A stretch of DNA of 64,000 bases from CAYPPG01 sp964412555 (GTDB lineage Bacteria; Hinthialibacterota; Hinthialibacteria; Hinthialibacterales; Hinthialibacteraceae), in the NCBI GenBank assembly GCA_964412555.1, contig CAYPPG010000029.1, positions 27,094 through 91,093 of the forward strand, written 5' to 3'. Each line of letters opens with the position of its first letter. Positions within the stretch are counted from its first letter, which is position 1. The notes beneath the pieces are model-generated. The model had not been told where the DNA came from. It did no database searches and saw only the letters and a program-made list of their open reading frames with translations. Shown here in pieces: positions 52,272-60,861 of this stretch. Made by a program: the position numbers and the translations under genes.

Positions 52272-52277
52272 TTTTTC

Positions 52278-53294
52278 CTACCATTCCACCATCGCTTTCA
52301 AAACACGGCTTTCCGGTTTCAACCAGTTTGGAAATTCTTCAACCATATTTAGGTAAGAAGCGCGGTGTGTAATCCAGGGGGTGGTATCGATCTCCCCCTT
52401 TTCCATGGCGACGATTATTTGTTTCATATCACTCGCGGTAGCATTGCGGCTGGCGTGTAATGTTATTTCTTTCCGATGAAATTCCGGATCATGAAAAGTG
52501 ATATTACCCTTAAAATGCCCCACAAATACTAACGAGCCTCCGCTCGCCACATAGTTAAACGATTTTTCCATAGATTGTGGATTGCCGGTGCAATCGAAAA
52601 CCACGGTCGGTAACTCCCCTGAAAAAATATCCTTGATTTGTTCGATAGGATTTTCTGCGGAGTTCAAACAATGTTGAATGTTCATGATATTTTGGCAAAA
52701 ATCCAGCCGGTTTTCGTTGATATCCATTACAACGATATTGGAGGTTATCGTTCTTGCAAAAGTTATTACGGTAAGCCCAATCGGACCGCAACCTAGAACC
52801 AAGATTGTGTCATCCGATCGAGGTTCGGCACGCCGAACGGCATGAGCGCCGATTCCCAGGGTTTCTACAAGAGCTAGTTGATCATGTGATAACGTATTGG
52901 ATTTATGAAGCTTGTAAACCGGAATCGAGAAATATTCTCGCATTCCCCCATCAATGTGAACACCCAATACTTTCAACTGCGTGCAGCAATTCGGTTTCCC
53001 TCGCCGGCAAGCGATGCAATCCCCGCAATTCAAATATGGTTCCACAGCGCATCGGTCTCCGATTTTCAATCCATAATCGTTTTTATCGATTTCGACAATT
53101 TCCACTCCGAGTTCATGCCCGATGATACGAGGATACTCAAAAAAGGTTTGGTTGCCTTCAAACGCATGGAGATCGGTTCCGCAAATGCCTACTCTATGGA
53201 CTTTGACCAGTGCTTCATCATACTGATTTATTTGGGTTTGCGCTATATCTTTTAAAGTGAATTGTCTTGGTTTTTGTAAAATAATGCTTTTCAT
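52278..53294 (-). CDS. zinc-containing alcohol/polyol dehydrogenase (MDR family)
   Basis: A 338-residue zinc-dependent medium-chain dehydrogenase. The catalytic zinc ligands are Cys in GICGTDLH near residue 38 and His in IIGHELG near 61. The structural zinc site is CGDCIACRRGKPNCC. The NAD site is ILVLGCGPIGLTVI, followed by VMDINENRLDF. It resembles sorbitol or L-threonine/galactonate-type dehydrogenases; the substrate is unknown. Its start codon lies directly after the ATPase stop, so the two may be transcribed together, though a functional link is not evident. The NPxR structural loop is complete. Confidence 0.9.
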   Translation of the reverse strand: MKSIILQKPRQFTLKDIAQTQINQYDEALVKVHRVGICGTDLHAFEGNQTFFEYPRIIGHELGVEIVEIDKNDYGLKIGDRCAVEPYLNCGDCIACRRGKPNCCTQLKVLGVHIDGGMREYFSIPVYKLHKSNTLSHDQLALVETLGIGAHAVRRAEPRSDDTILVLGCGPIGLTVITFARTITSNIVVMDINENRLDFCQNIMNIQHCLNSAENPIEQIKDIFSGELPTVVFDCTGNPQSMEKSFNYVASGGSLVFVGHFKGNITFHDPEFHRKEITLHASRNATASDMKQIIVAMEKGEIDTTPWITHRASYLNMVEEFPNWLKPESRVLKAMVEW

Positions 53295-54839
53295 TTATTT
53301 ATCTATCCCGTAGATAGGTAGTTTTCTTAATTCCTTTGCAAGAATTTGGGTTGGTTCTTTGTGAAATAAATCTACACTTTGCGCAGCGCGGATTCCCACA
53401 TAGAATCCATAATCCAACATAAGAGCCATAAAACGGCGACCTGCTTTGTGAGGGGTAATTCCTTCACTGAGTACGTGTAGCAAGCGTAAAGCGATTAATT
53501 TTTCGATTTGTTGGAATGTTGGATTCTCATTCTGAATTTCAACAAGAAATGCATTTTTCCTTTTTTGGTTGATGCAAAAATCTTTAATCGCTTCGAGCAG
53601 AGATTTGGCGGAATCGAATTCGCCGGACGCATCTTTTTGTATATCGCGTAATTTTTCTTCTGTCATTTCGGAAGCAGCACTATTGATACTTGTTACCGAT
53701 ACCTTTTTTTGATTTTTGACCATAGCGCGGGACATGGCCTGTGTGAATAGGTTTAACGCATCGCGAGGAACTCCTGCTGCCACCCATGTAAGACGATCCA
53801 ATACTCCATGACCACAAAGATATTTAATATCGGGTAAACCACAATAGACGGCATGAGCGTCTAAAATTTCATTGATATGCTGTTTTGATTTATCAGGAAT
53901 AGTCAAATTATAGTCCAGTTTGATCACTTGAATATCATGGGGAGTTTCTAGACCGATTCTTTTTGATGGTTCCCACAGTTTGACAAATTGTTCAATTCCG
54001 GAAATTTTCAAAAAAATGCGATTCCCATGACAAACGGAATGAAGTTTGTTCAATAATTTAGGTTGTAAATTCTGATCAATGACATGAACATCATCCAGAA
54101 AAATTACGATACTTTCTGATGATTGATTATTGGAATTCAAGAAAAAGCGGATTTTGGGTAGGAAATGGTCAAACTCTTTTTCTATTTCTCTGGAAGTGTT
54201 TTCCAATTGTTTCAATGTTTCTATGATTGTTTGTTTTTCTCTAATCTCGTCATATAGATTAATTTGGTCGATGATTTCGTTGAACACGTTTATGATAACA
54301 TGGAAATCAGATCTTCCACTATACGTTTGCATGTCAATCCAGGCATAAGGTTTTTCTTTTTGCCGTAGGTTGTGCATTACGTAAGCGAGAAGACTGGATT
54401 TTCCGGCGCCCCGGCGGCCAAAGACAATATGATTTCCACCGGCGAGGATTTGTTGCTCGGCATCGAATACGGATGGAATGTAGCGAGAAAAAAAATCATC
54501 TTCAAAACTGTGACGGGTAACCGTCAAACTTTCGGATAATATGGTGCGCAATCGTTTTGTCTCAGGGATATGAAGCCGATCATTTGGAGATTTTGGCCTG
54601 CGCTGCAGCGTGGCTCTCATTCGAAAAATATTATCATTTGACAAATCCTGATGTGTTTCGTCTAAAAGTTTGAAAAATCGTTCCGTTGGATTCTCGACAA
54701 AAAATATGAGATAGGGACCTGTTAACATTTCTTTGACATCGTAATGTATATTTACAAATTTTGTACGTCTTTGAAACAAGTCAACAATTTCGTCCACATG
54801 TTTTTGTTCATCTGTTTTAAATTCTGTCACTTCCATCAT
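53295..54839 (-). CDS. Orc1/Cdc6-like AAA ATPase, partner of a broken HEPN gene
   Basis: A 514-residue soluble ATPase. Walker A is GRRGAGKSS at 141-149 and Walker B is SIVIFLDDVHVI near 243-254, as in Orc1/Cdc6- or STAND-like ATPases. An N-terminal part of about 110 residues has no known fold, and the C-terminal 80 residues (NPTFQQIEKLIALRLLHVL...MALMLDYGFYVGIRAA) look like a winged helix. The start overlaps the end of the HEPN-like gene (ATGA), so the two are translationally coupled. A second ATG follows immediately. The A+T content is higher than that of the surrounding genes. Pairing with a HEPN gene suggests a defence or toxin-antitoxin function rather than replication. Confidence 0.8.
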   Translation of the reverse strand: MMEVTEFKTDEQKHVDEIVDLFQRRTKFVNIHYDVKEMLTGPYLIFFVENPTERFFKLLDETHQDLSNDNIFRMRATLQRRPKSPNDRLHIPETKRLRTILSESLTVTRHSFEDDFFSRYIPSVFDAEQQILAGGNHIVFGRRGAGKSSLLAYVMHNLRQKEKPYAWIDMQTYSGRSDFHVIINVFNEIIDQINLYDEIREKQTIIETLKQLENTSREIEKEFDHFLPKIRFFLNSNNQSSESIVIFLDDVHVIDQNLQPKLLNKLHSVCHGNRIFLKISGIEQFVKLWEPSKRIGLETPHDIQVIKLDYNLTIPDKSKQHINEILDAHAVYCGLPDIKYLCGHGVLDRLTWVAAGVPRDALNLFTQAMSRAMVKNQKKVSVTSINSAASEMTEEKLRDIQKDASGEFDSAKSLLEAIKDFCINQKRKNAFLVEIQNENPTFQQIEKLIALRLLHVLSEGITPHKAGRRFMALMLDYGFYVGIRAAQSVDLFHKEPTQILAKELRKLPIYGIDK

Positions 54840-55339
54840 AATTGAAATCCTCGTGCAGCAAAAAATCGGCGCGAATCTCTGATAAATTTCGTCACGAATT
54901 CTTCGGTTGCTTCTTGTGAAAGAAGAAGGTCGTTTTCTGTAGCCGTATGATCATAATCAGCAAGATTTCGATTTTCTCTCAAATCGACCAATCTCTATTT
55001 ATAATATTTTGAATTGGGGAATGATTCTGGTAAAACATCGAATTTCTTATGATCCGTTATATCTGTATTATACACCCCATTGAAATGAAGATGTATGGCT
55101 CTTCGTACATTATATGCGCCATAATAAAAACGTGAAATGCGTTGGCGCCAATGCTTTTTATTCAAGTTTTGCGCGAAGGAATAATGGGATTGACCCAGTT
55201 CGAACAGCGCTTTTACATTTTCATTGATTTCATCCTGAATTGCTTGATAAGCATTTGCATCAAGAATATGTTTAATATTCTCAAGCAGTTTCATGGAATT
55301 GCTGGAAGCAAGCAAAATATGCGGTGTTCTTAATCCCAT
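54836..55339 (-). pseudogene. HEPN-domain gene interrupted by one amber codon
   Basis: A 167-codon frame that is open except for one TAG at 54995-54997. The first 114 residues (MGLRTPHILLASSNSMKLL..., RISRFYYGAYNVRRAIHLHFNG) and the 52 residues after TAG (RLVDLRENRNLADYDH...FIRDSRRFFAARGFQL) together look like one HEPN domain. The RNase-type motif R-x6-H (RNLADYDH) lies after the stop, so a truncated product would lack it. The frame continues to a TGA overlapping the ATPase start, which argues that the full frame was the original gene. AGGAGA precedes the ATG. Alternative explanations are a sequencing error or use of a suppressor tRNA. Confidence 0.7.
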
Positions 55340-55661
55340 TGCTATCTCCTGCTATTGGATTATCATTCACTGGAATGAAATTGTATACTGTTTCTACACT
55401 TTTATCAAGATTATTTTTGTTGTTGATGTTATCGCTATATCAATTTTTATGCAAAATAATACTGAAAAACATATTGAAAAGAAAGATTTTGAATGGATTT
55501 GATGATGAATATTCATTCTCGATTTTGTCTCTATAATTATTGACCGCATGAGGAATATATGTCCAGCGCCATTCTATAATGAAAGTCCAAATCGTGCTAC
55601 ATTTCCATGAGTCTATCCATTTGAGATAGCGGTAGTTTTGTCATAAACCGAAGGAAAAATT
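55340..55661. other. A+T-rich intergenic region between HEPN and pncB genes
   Basis: About 320 bases between divergent genes. Only short, composition-driven open frames are present on the + strand and I see no convincing coding region, RNA or repeat. It must hold the promoters of both flanking genes, but I find no clear -35/-10 pair. Confidence 0.35.
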
Positions 55662-56819
55662 ATGAAACGATTTCATATTGCTAGCGAAGAAGATATTCTT
55701 GCCGGAAAAGTAACCGATGCGTATTTTGTTCGCACGATGGAAATTTTGAACGAAACAAATATCAGTAAACCGGTGGTAATGGAGATTCGAGCTGGCTCTT
55801 TCCCTCATTCGTGGCCTTGGGCGATTCTTGCCGGAGTTGAAGAACTCTTGGTTTTGATGGAAGGAATCGGGAAACCGATTGATTTATATTGCTTGGACGA
55901 AGGTTCCGTGTTTTATCCCGGCGAACCGGTAGGGTATGTCATTGGGGATTATAAGGATATCTGTGTCTATGAAACCGCTTTATTGGGTTTGCTTTGCCAA
56001 GCGACCGGGATTGCCACCCAATCTGCCCGCTGTGTCAAAGCCGCAGATGGGCGGCCGGTTATGAGTTTTGGAGCACGGAGATTGCATCCGGCTTTGGCGC
56101 CTGTTGTGGACCGCAACGCATATCTAGGCGGCTGCCAGGGATTTTCAAGCGTTGTGACCGCTGAAATGTTCGGACTGGAAGCCTCCGGAACCATGCCACA
56201 CGCACTCATTTTGTTAGTCGGTGATACCGCCGAGGCAACCCGTTTGTTCGACGAGATTGTGAACGAGAAGATCCCCCGTATTTCCTTGATCGATACTTTT
56301 CAGGATGAAAAATTCGAAGCGCTTCGTGTAGCGGAAGCGCTAGGGGAAAGATTGTTCGGTATTCGCTTGGATACTCCTTCGTCACGCCGAGGTGAAATGA
56401 TTTCAATATTAAAAGAGGTTCGCTGGGAACTCGATGTAAGAGGCTATAAAGATGTGAAACTGATTACCAGCGGTGGTTTGAATGAGGAGAGCATTCAAAC
56501 TTTGAATCCTTATTGTGACGGTTATGGAGTCGGTACCTGTATCAGTAATGCGCGTGTTGTCGATTTTTCGCTGGATATCGTCGAAATCGATGGAAAACCA
56601 ACGGCCAAGCGAGGAAAATATTCCGGACGGAAACGCTTACTTGGACAGGGGGAGCCTCCTTTGAAACATGACATTCTCTATTGGAATGAAGAGGATCCGG
56701 AAAAAGGGCGCGATTTGCTTACTCTCAAAGTGGAAAAAGGAAAAACAGTCTCACCAGGGAAGACACTTGAAAACGTGCGGGAATACGTCTTCGCTCAATT
56801 GTCCAAGTTGGACTTGTAA
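55662..56819 (+). CDS. pncB: nicotinate phosphoribosyltransferase
   Basis: Converts nicotinate and PRPP to nicotinate mononucleotide in the NAD salvage pathway. A 385-residue protein of the short branch (archaeal/actinobacterial-like). Visible blocks are VVMEIRAGSFPHSWPWAILAGVEE, a substrate loop FGARRLHPALAPVVDRNAYLGGCQGFSS that carries the Arg and phospho-acceptor His, and GDTAEATRLFDEIV, LIDTFQDEKFEALR and LITSGGLNEESI in the barrel. AAGGAAAAATT precedes the ATG. It could also feed the nicotinate mononucleotide pool used by CobT, which is encoded at 62776, but the genes are not linked in an operon. Confidence 0.9.
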   Translation: MKRFHIASEEDILAGKVTDAYFVRTMEILNETNISKPVVMEIRAGSFPHSWPWAILAGVEELLVLMEGIGKPIDLYCLDEGSVFYPGEPVGYVIGDYKDICVYETALLGLLCQATGIATQSARCVKAADGRPVMSFGARRLHPALAPVVDRNAYLGGCQGFSSVVTAEMFGLEASGTMPHALILLVGDTAEATRLFDEIVNEKIPRISLIDTFQDEKFEALRVAEALGERLFGIRLDTPSSRRGEMISILKEVRWELDVRGYKDVKLITSGGLNEESIQTLNPYCDGYGVGTCISNARVVDFSLDIVEIDGKPTAKRGKYSGRKRLLGQGEPPLKHDILYWNEEDPEKGRDLLTLKVEKGKTVSPGKTLENVREYVFAQLSKLDL

Positions 56820-56873
56820 GGACTATGGAAATTGTAATATTGGAATATATATGGCCATTTTCAAAGAGAATCA

Positions 56874-58472
56874 ATGAAAAACCGCGTAAGTCGTGAAACC
56901 ATTCAACAAAAAAAAACGGCTATAAAGGATTCACTGCGTAATTTCTTTATTCCACAACGTGCTGAAATTCTTCTTATTCTTATTCAAATTTTGATTGCAT
57001 CGCCGGGATTGGGATTGCGAACCTTATGGCTGGATGAAGCCTATTCCGCCATCCTTGCCCGCAAACCGTTTTCGCAAATCCATCAGGCGCTTGTTCTTGA
57101 CGCCGGTCCCCCTTTATATTATGACCTGTTAAAGATTTGGCGAGCCGTGTTCGGCGAATCGGAAGTCGCGTTGAGAAGTATGTCTCTCTTATTCGCTGTC
57201 GTTACGACGTTGCTTCTCTACCGGATTTGCTTGGCTTTTTGGGCAAAAAAAACAGCATTGATGGTGTCCTGGATCTGGGTGTTGTCACCCCTGAGCGTCG
57301 CCTATGCAACCGAAGCCCGCAATTACACTCTTTTTGCGGCACTCAGCACGGCATATATTTTCTGTTTAGCCTTTTTTGTCGTTCGTTATTCTGTACTGGG
57401 CATTGCGATTTCACTGCCATGCTTGATTCTCTTGTTGTATACACACAATGTTGGCTGGTTTCTTGTTCCTGTCGGATTGATCACAACGTTGATTTTTACT
57501 CGAAATCGCTGGGTCCTCTCTTTTTTAGCCGGATCCTATCTGTTGGCTTTCCTTTTTTATCTTCCCTGGGTGCCTACTTTGTTGCGTCAAATGAAGAATA
57601 CGGAGTTGACTATCGGTTGGGTGGCCAACGTATGGTCACCGACTGCGATAGTAACCACATTCGAATCGTTCATCCCCGGTGGAGATGTGCCGGTGTATGT
57701 CGAATTGATCGAATTTCCATTCGTGATTCAGATAGTCAATGCAATATTTCTCCTGTTCGTCATTCTTTTGGCGTTCAATCGCTGGGCAAAAGAAAAAAGC
57801 AGGGAAATGACGTTTCTTTTTCTACTCTTCGGATTTGGACTGATACTGCCCTATCTGTATTCATTGTTTTTGACACCCGTTTATTTGGCAGGAAGGACCG
57901 ATTTTTATTTATTCCCGATTTGGAGTATCCTTCTTGGGTATGGTTTCCGGGGGATCAAACATGAACATCTTCGTTTTGCCTTGGTGAGTATATTCATTTT
58001 TGAATTGATATTGTTAAATGGTTTTCTCTATTTCAAAGAAGATTTGCGGGATGAGCGCGTGCTGGTGGAATATCTCGAAAGACATGGCAAGGAGGGAGAT
58101 GTACTGCTTTGTACCGGCCTGTCTCGTCCTCCTCTGGAATACTATCTGGATGATGAAGGATTCATATTTATTTCCTATCCGCTCGATATGGAGGATCATC
58201 TAGCGCATTTAAATGAAGAATGGTATTTTGAACATAAGATTGTCTCGAAAGAAGCGGAAAATAGCCTACATGCCGCATTGGCTGCTCTTTCCGAAAATGC
58301 CCGTTTGTGGCTGATTGGGAGTGATCGATTGATCAATCGCCCATTGTTTGATGTATTGGATCAGGAACCGCGCTTACAAGAAGTCGCCCATGCGGAGCCA
58401 ATCCGTATGGGACTCCGAAGATTGAACGAACCGCTTTTTTACAAACGCTATGAATATGTCCCCTCTCGATAA
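56874..58472 (+). CDS. GT39-like membrane glycosyltransferase
   Basis: A 532-residue polytopic protein with about ten hydrophobic segments. The first loop has TLWLDEAYSAILARKPFSQIHQALVLDAGPPLYYDLLKIW, including the Asp-Glu acid pair of GT-C enzymes and a PPLYY block seen in ArnT/PMT-like proteins. A C-terminal soluble domain (DLRDERVLVEYLERHGKEGDVLLCTG) follows the membrane part. The enzyme would use a polyprenyl-linked sugar. It overlaps the next gene by 23 bases. No acceptor can be named. Confidence 0.82.
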   Translation: MKNRVSRETIQQKKTAIKDSLRNFFIPQRAEILLILIQILIASPGLGLRTLWLDEAYSAILARKPFSQIHQALVLDAGPPLYYDLLKIWRAVFGESEVALRSMSLLFAVVTTLLLYRICLAFWAKKTALMVSWIWVLSPLSVAYATEARNYTLFAALSTAYIFCLAFFVVRYSVLGIAISLPCLILLLYTHNVGWFLVPVGLITTLIFTRNRWVLSFLAGSYLLAFLFYLPWVPTLLRQMKNTELTIGWVANVWSPTAIVTTFESFIPGGDVPVYVELIEFPFVIQIVNAIFLLFVILLAFNRWAKEKSREMTFLFLLFGFGLILPYLYSLFLTPVYLAGRTDFYLFPIWSILLGYGFRGIKHEHLRFALVSIFIFELILLNGFLYFKEDLRDERVLVEYLERHGKEGDVLLCTGLSRPPLEYYLDDEGFIFISYPLDMEDHLAHLNEEWYFEHKIVSKEAENSLHAALAALSENARLWLIGSDRLINRPLFDVLDQEPRLQEVAHAEPIRMGLRRLNEPLFYKRYEYVPSR

Positions 58473-60147
58473 TCCATTGAACAAACGCAGTACAATTTTT
58501 CCTGAAATCACCACTGTGTTTTTTTTGGCGCTTATTGTTTTTTCTGTGCGATATGGATACATCCTGGCTTATCTTCAAACCGTCCCCTATGCGGATCAGC
58601 CGGCCAATGACGCCAAAGTATATTGGGATTTGGGGCGGACGATTTATGTCAAAGGGTGGCTGCCAGAAACTATTTTGCCTTTTTATCAAGCTCCACTTTA
58701 TCCCTATTGCATTGCAATGTTGCATCATATCGGAATCCATACTGTCGAACAGATCATTCGCCTGCACACTTTATTGGGGGTGTTCAATGTCTTGTTGTGC
58801 TACACGATTGCCCGTTTTCGACTCGAAAGAATAGGAGCCTTCGTTGCGGCGCTGGCATACGGGTTGTGTCATTTGCCGTTGTTTTTCGAATCAAAAATCT
58901 TGGCAACGACCGTTGGAATTACATTTTTTCTCATTTTTTGCATCTTGTTCCTCTTGTGGATGAATCATAACAAGACATCGATCCTGATACTCAGCGCCAT
59001 TCTTTTCAGCATGGCGATTCTATGCCGTCCCCCCTTCCTTTTTATCTTCCCCTTTCTTCTGGTTCTTTTCGTTTGGCGATGCAGAAAGGACATAAAAACA
59101 GGATGGCATCAAGCAGCGATTTTTGCCGTTGTGGTTCTGCTGGGTTTACTTCCGGTGATGTTGATCAATGGAATCATCGGGGGGGATTTTGTTCCCATTT
59201 CTGCAAATTCAGGTGTCACATTATATATGGGGAATAATCCACAAGCCGAAGGCGGATTGGCGCCGGTCAAAGGTCTTTCCAACGATATTGAAATGCAGTA
59301 TACACAAAGCATCGCACTCGCTTCACAATTGGCGGGATTTCGTAGGGGCGGTTCGCGAACCGCCCCTACGGGTGACCCACTCGCCGGACAGTCATTGAAG
59401 CCTTCCGAAGCATCTAATTTCTGGATTCAAAAGACCATCCAATGGGCGTGGAATCACCCTTTACAATTTTTCGTGCTAGAAATTAAAAAATTTTTGTGGG
59501 CACTGTATGTTACGCCGCCTGCTGTAAATTACTCTTTCCATTTTGAAAGCGTTTGGCTGCCTATTCTTCGCTGTTTACAAGTGTTTACATGGTTTTGTTT
59601 GGCAGGAGGGCTGGCGGGAATCTTTCTGTTATGGCAGAAAGAGGATCCATTTGTACCATTCTTGTTCAGTCTGATATTCGGCTATTTGCTCTTATCATTG
59701 GTTTATTATGCTTCAGACCGTTTTCTGGCTGCCGCACTTCCTATTTTCGCTATCCTCTCCGTAATGACATTTCGGAGAATCTATCGTAACTCCGGTCGGA
59801 TTAAAAAACTGATTTATGTTGTTATCATAGGAACATTGGTTGCCAATCCCTTTTTTGCGGGAAATCGGGGACATGAAATTGGGATAGGCTGGTATAATTA
59901 TGGTGTAAGAGCCGAACGGGAGGGGAATACTGACCTAGCAATAACTTTTTATGAACGTTCGCTTGAATTCCTCCCTGATTTTCCCTCCGCTTTGTTGAAT
60001 TTGGGAGTATTGCACGCGAAACACAATGAGTTGAAACGGTCGAATCAACTCTTTCGCCGTGTCCTTGAAATCGAGCCGGATAATCCGATTGCCCTGAAAA
60101 ACTTGCGCATCAATTTACGCCGAATGGGTACGGATGGCAAGAATTGA
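58450..60147 (+). CDS. GT39-like glycosyltransferase with C-terminal TPR, carrying an in-frame palindrome
   Basis: A 565-residue membrane protein with about ten hydrophobic segments, an acidic first loop (PYADQPANDAKVYWDLGRTIYVKGW) and a second loop around NPQAEGGLAPVKGLS. The last 90 residues (AEREGNTDLAITFYERSLEFLPDFPSALLNLGVLHAKHNELKRSNQLF) are two tetratricopeptide repeats. A 30-base perfect palindrome at 59341-59370 encodes about ten residues (RRGGSRTAPT) within the large loop, in frame. It overlaps the preceding glycosyltransferase gene and ends 83 bases before a terminator. The insertion is compatible with function as it lies in a loop. Confidence 0.8.
   Translation: MNMSPLDNPLNKRSTIFPEITTVFFLALIVFSVRYGYILAYLQTVPYADQPANDAKVYWDLGRTIYVKGWLPETILPFYQAPLYPYCIAMLHHIGIHTVEQIIRLHTLLGVFNVLLCYTIARFRLERIGAFVAALAYGLCHLPLFFESKILATTVGITFFLIFCILFLLWMNHNKTSILILSAILFSMAILCRPPFLFIFPFLLVLFVWRCRKDIKTGWHQAAIFAVVVLLGLLPVMLINGIIGGDFVPISANSGVTLYMGNNPQAEGGLAPVKGLSNDIEMQYTQSIALASQLAGFRRGGSRTAPTGDPLAGQSLKPSEASNFWIQKTIQWAWNHPLQFFVLEIKKFLWALYVTPPAVNYSFHFESVWLPILRCLQVFTWFCLAGGLAGIFLLWQKEDPFVPFLFSLIFGYLLLSLVYYASDRFLAAALPIFAILSVMTFRRIYRNSGRIKKLIYVVIIGTLVANPFFAGNRGHEIGIGWYNYGVRAEREGNTDLAITFYERSLEFLPDFPSALLNLGVLHAKHNELKRSNQLFRRVLEIEPDNPIALKNLRINLRRMGTDGKN
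59341..59370. repeat. 30-base perfect palindrome inserted in a coding sequence
   Basis: CGTAGGGGCGGTTCG (59341-59355) is followed directly by its exact reverse complement (59356-59370). The inserted bases keep the reading frame. This sequence type occurs as a dispersed palindrome in many unrelated bacteria. Confidence 0.85.
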
Positions 60148-60229
60148 ATAAATAATTTATGAAACCTTTGTTTCTATGCTTGACAATTCGGGAATCGGAG
60201 TCAAAATAATAATCCGTAACACGCTAATT

Positions 60230-60263
60230 CTTCCTCACCTTAAATAAGGGAGGAAGTTTTTTC
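60230..60263 (+). terminator. rho-independent terminator after the glycosyltransferase pair
   Basis: CTTCCTC...ACCTT pairs with AAGG...AGGAAG around a TAAATA loop and is followed by TTTTTTC. It lies 83 bases after the stop at 60147 and 14 bases before tRNA-Glu. Confidence 0.75.
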
Positions 60264-60276
60264 TTGCCTTTCTCAC

Positions 60277-60349
60277 GTCTCCATCGTCTAGGGGCCTAGG
60301 ACACCGGCCTTTCACGCCGGTAACGGGGGTTCGAATCCCCCTGGAGACG
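60277..60349 (+). tRNA. tRNA-Glu (anticodon UUC)
   Basis: Acceptor stem GTCTCCA/TGGAGAC with discriminator G, D-arm with GGGG/CCTAGG, anticodon stem CCGGC/GCCGG with loop CTTTCAC (anticodon TTC, reading GAA/GAG), T-arm GGGGG TTCGAAT CCCCC. The length is 73 and CCA is not encoded. It follows the terminator directly, so it must have its own promoter. Confidence 0.95.
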
Positions 60350-60480
60350 TTTTATTCCTTTCCCTGCCGGAACATCCTTAATGGTTTCAGCGTTCACTGT
60401 TGCTTGAATCAGCCGGATAATATCATCATTGAATACTGCGCATTGGTCATGAAGCCGGTCCACTTTCTCATTAATAGTTC
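60350..60480 (-). pseudogene. coding-like remnant adjoining tRNA-Glu
   Basis: The minus strand is open for about 45 codons without a start codon. It reads NEKVDRLHDQCAVFNDDI then IRLIQATVNAETIKDVPAG and runs into the tRNA gene. The composition looks coding, and I cannot name the family. Possibly debris of the mobile element whose scar lies further right. Confidence 0.3.
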
Positions 60481-60760
60481 CATTCTTTTATAGCAATTTA
60501 TACCAATGTGTAGTGTTATCTGCTCCAAATTGTTTTATAAAAAAATAAATATTTAACTGCAATTATTTTATTTATTACACTATTAAAGTACAAAGTTCTA
60601 TGTGAGTGTTAATGATTGATACTACGTTTTCATTTATAGTGATTAGAACATTTCAGTTGAATGGTTGGAAATGTTGTGGTTTGTGTTCTCTAGGTAGCCA
60701 TGTGATAGCATGGTGGATTTTAGCGAGAAATTGAATTCGTAAGTCCAATAAAATCAAGTA
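60481..60760. other. A+T-rich intergenic region
   Basis: About 280 bases with no convincing gene. A small inverted repeat CCATG/CATGG is near 60700. I see nothing else. Confidence 0.4.
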
Positions 60761-60802
60761 TCGGGGCGATTGGATTCGAACCAACGACCACCTGAACCCC
60801 AT
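60761..60802 (-). other. 3' half of tRNA-Pro(GGG), probable att site scar
   Basis: Reading the minus strand, the 42 bases comprise the anticodon loop with GGG, the 3' anticodon stem TCAGG, a variable loop, a T-arm GTTGG TTCGAAT CCAAT and an acceptor strand CGCCCCG with discriminator A. The 5' half of the tRNA is absent upstream. This is the pattern left when an integrase recombines at the tRNA anticodon loop/3' end, an att core. Confidence 0.7.
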
Positions 60803-60861
60803 ACATACCTGAAAGTGTATTTTTTCTAAGGAATTTCAATATTTTCAAATACTTACAACGA

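Noticed and set aside
55324..55536. 70-codon hydrophobic + strand frame before pncB
   Set aside because: Composition-driven frame in A+T-rich DNA, overlapping the 5' end of the HEPN gene, without a ribosome site.
57137..57964. 275-codon frame inside the GT39-like gene in another frame
   Set aside because: Same-strand shadow; the main frame has the membrane segments and GT-C motifs.
60761..60802. A second complete tRNA gene
   Set aside because: Only the 3' half is present; no 5' acceptor strand CGGGGCG or D-arm lies upstream on the minus strand.
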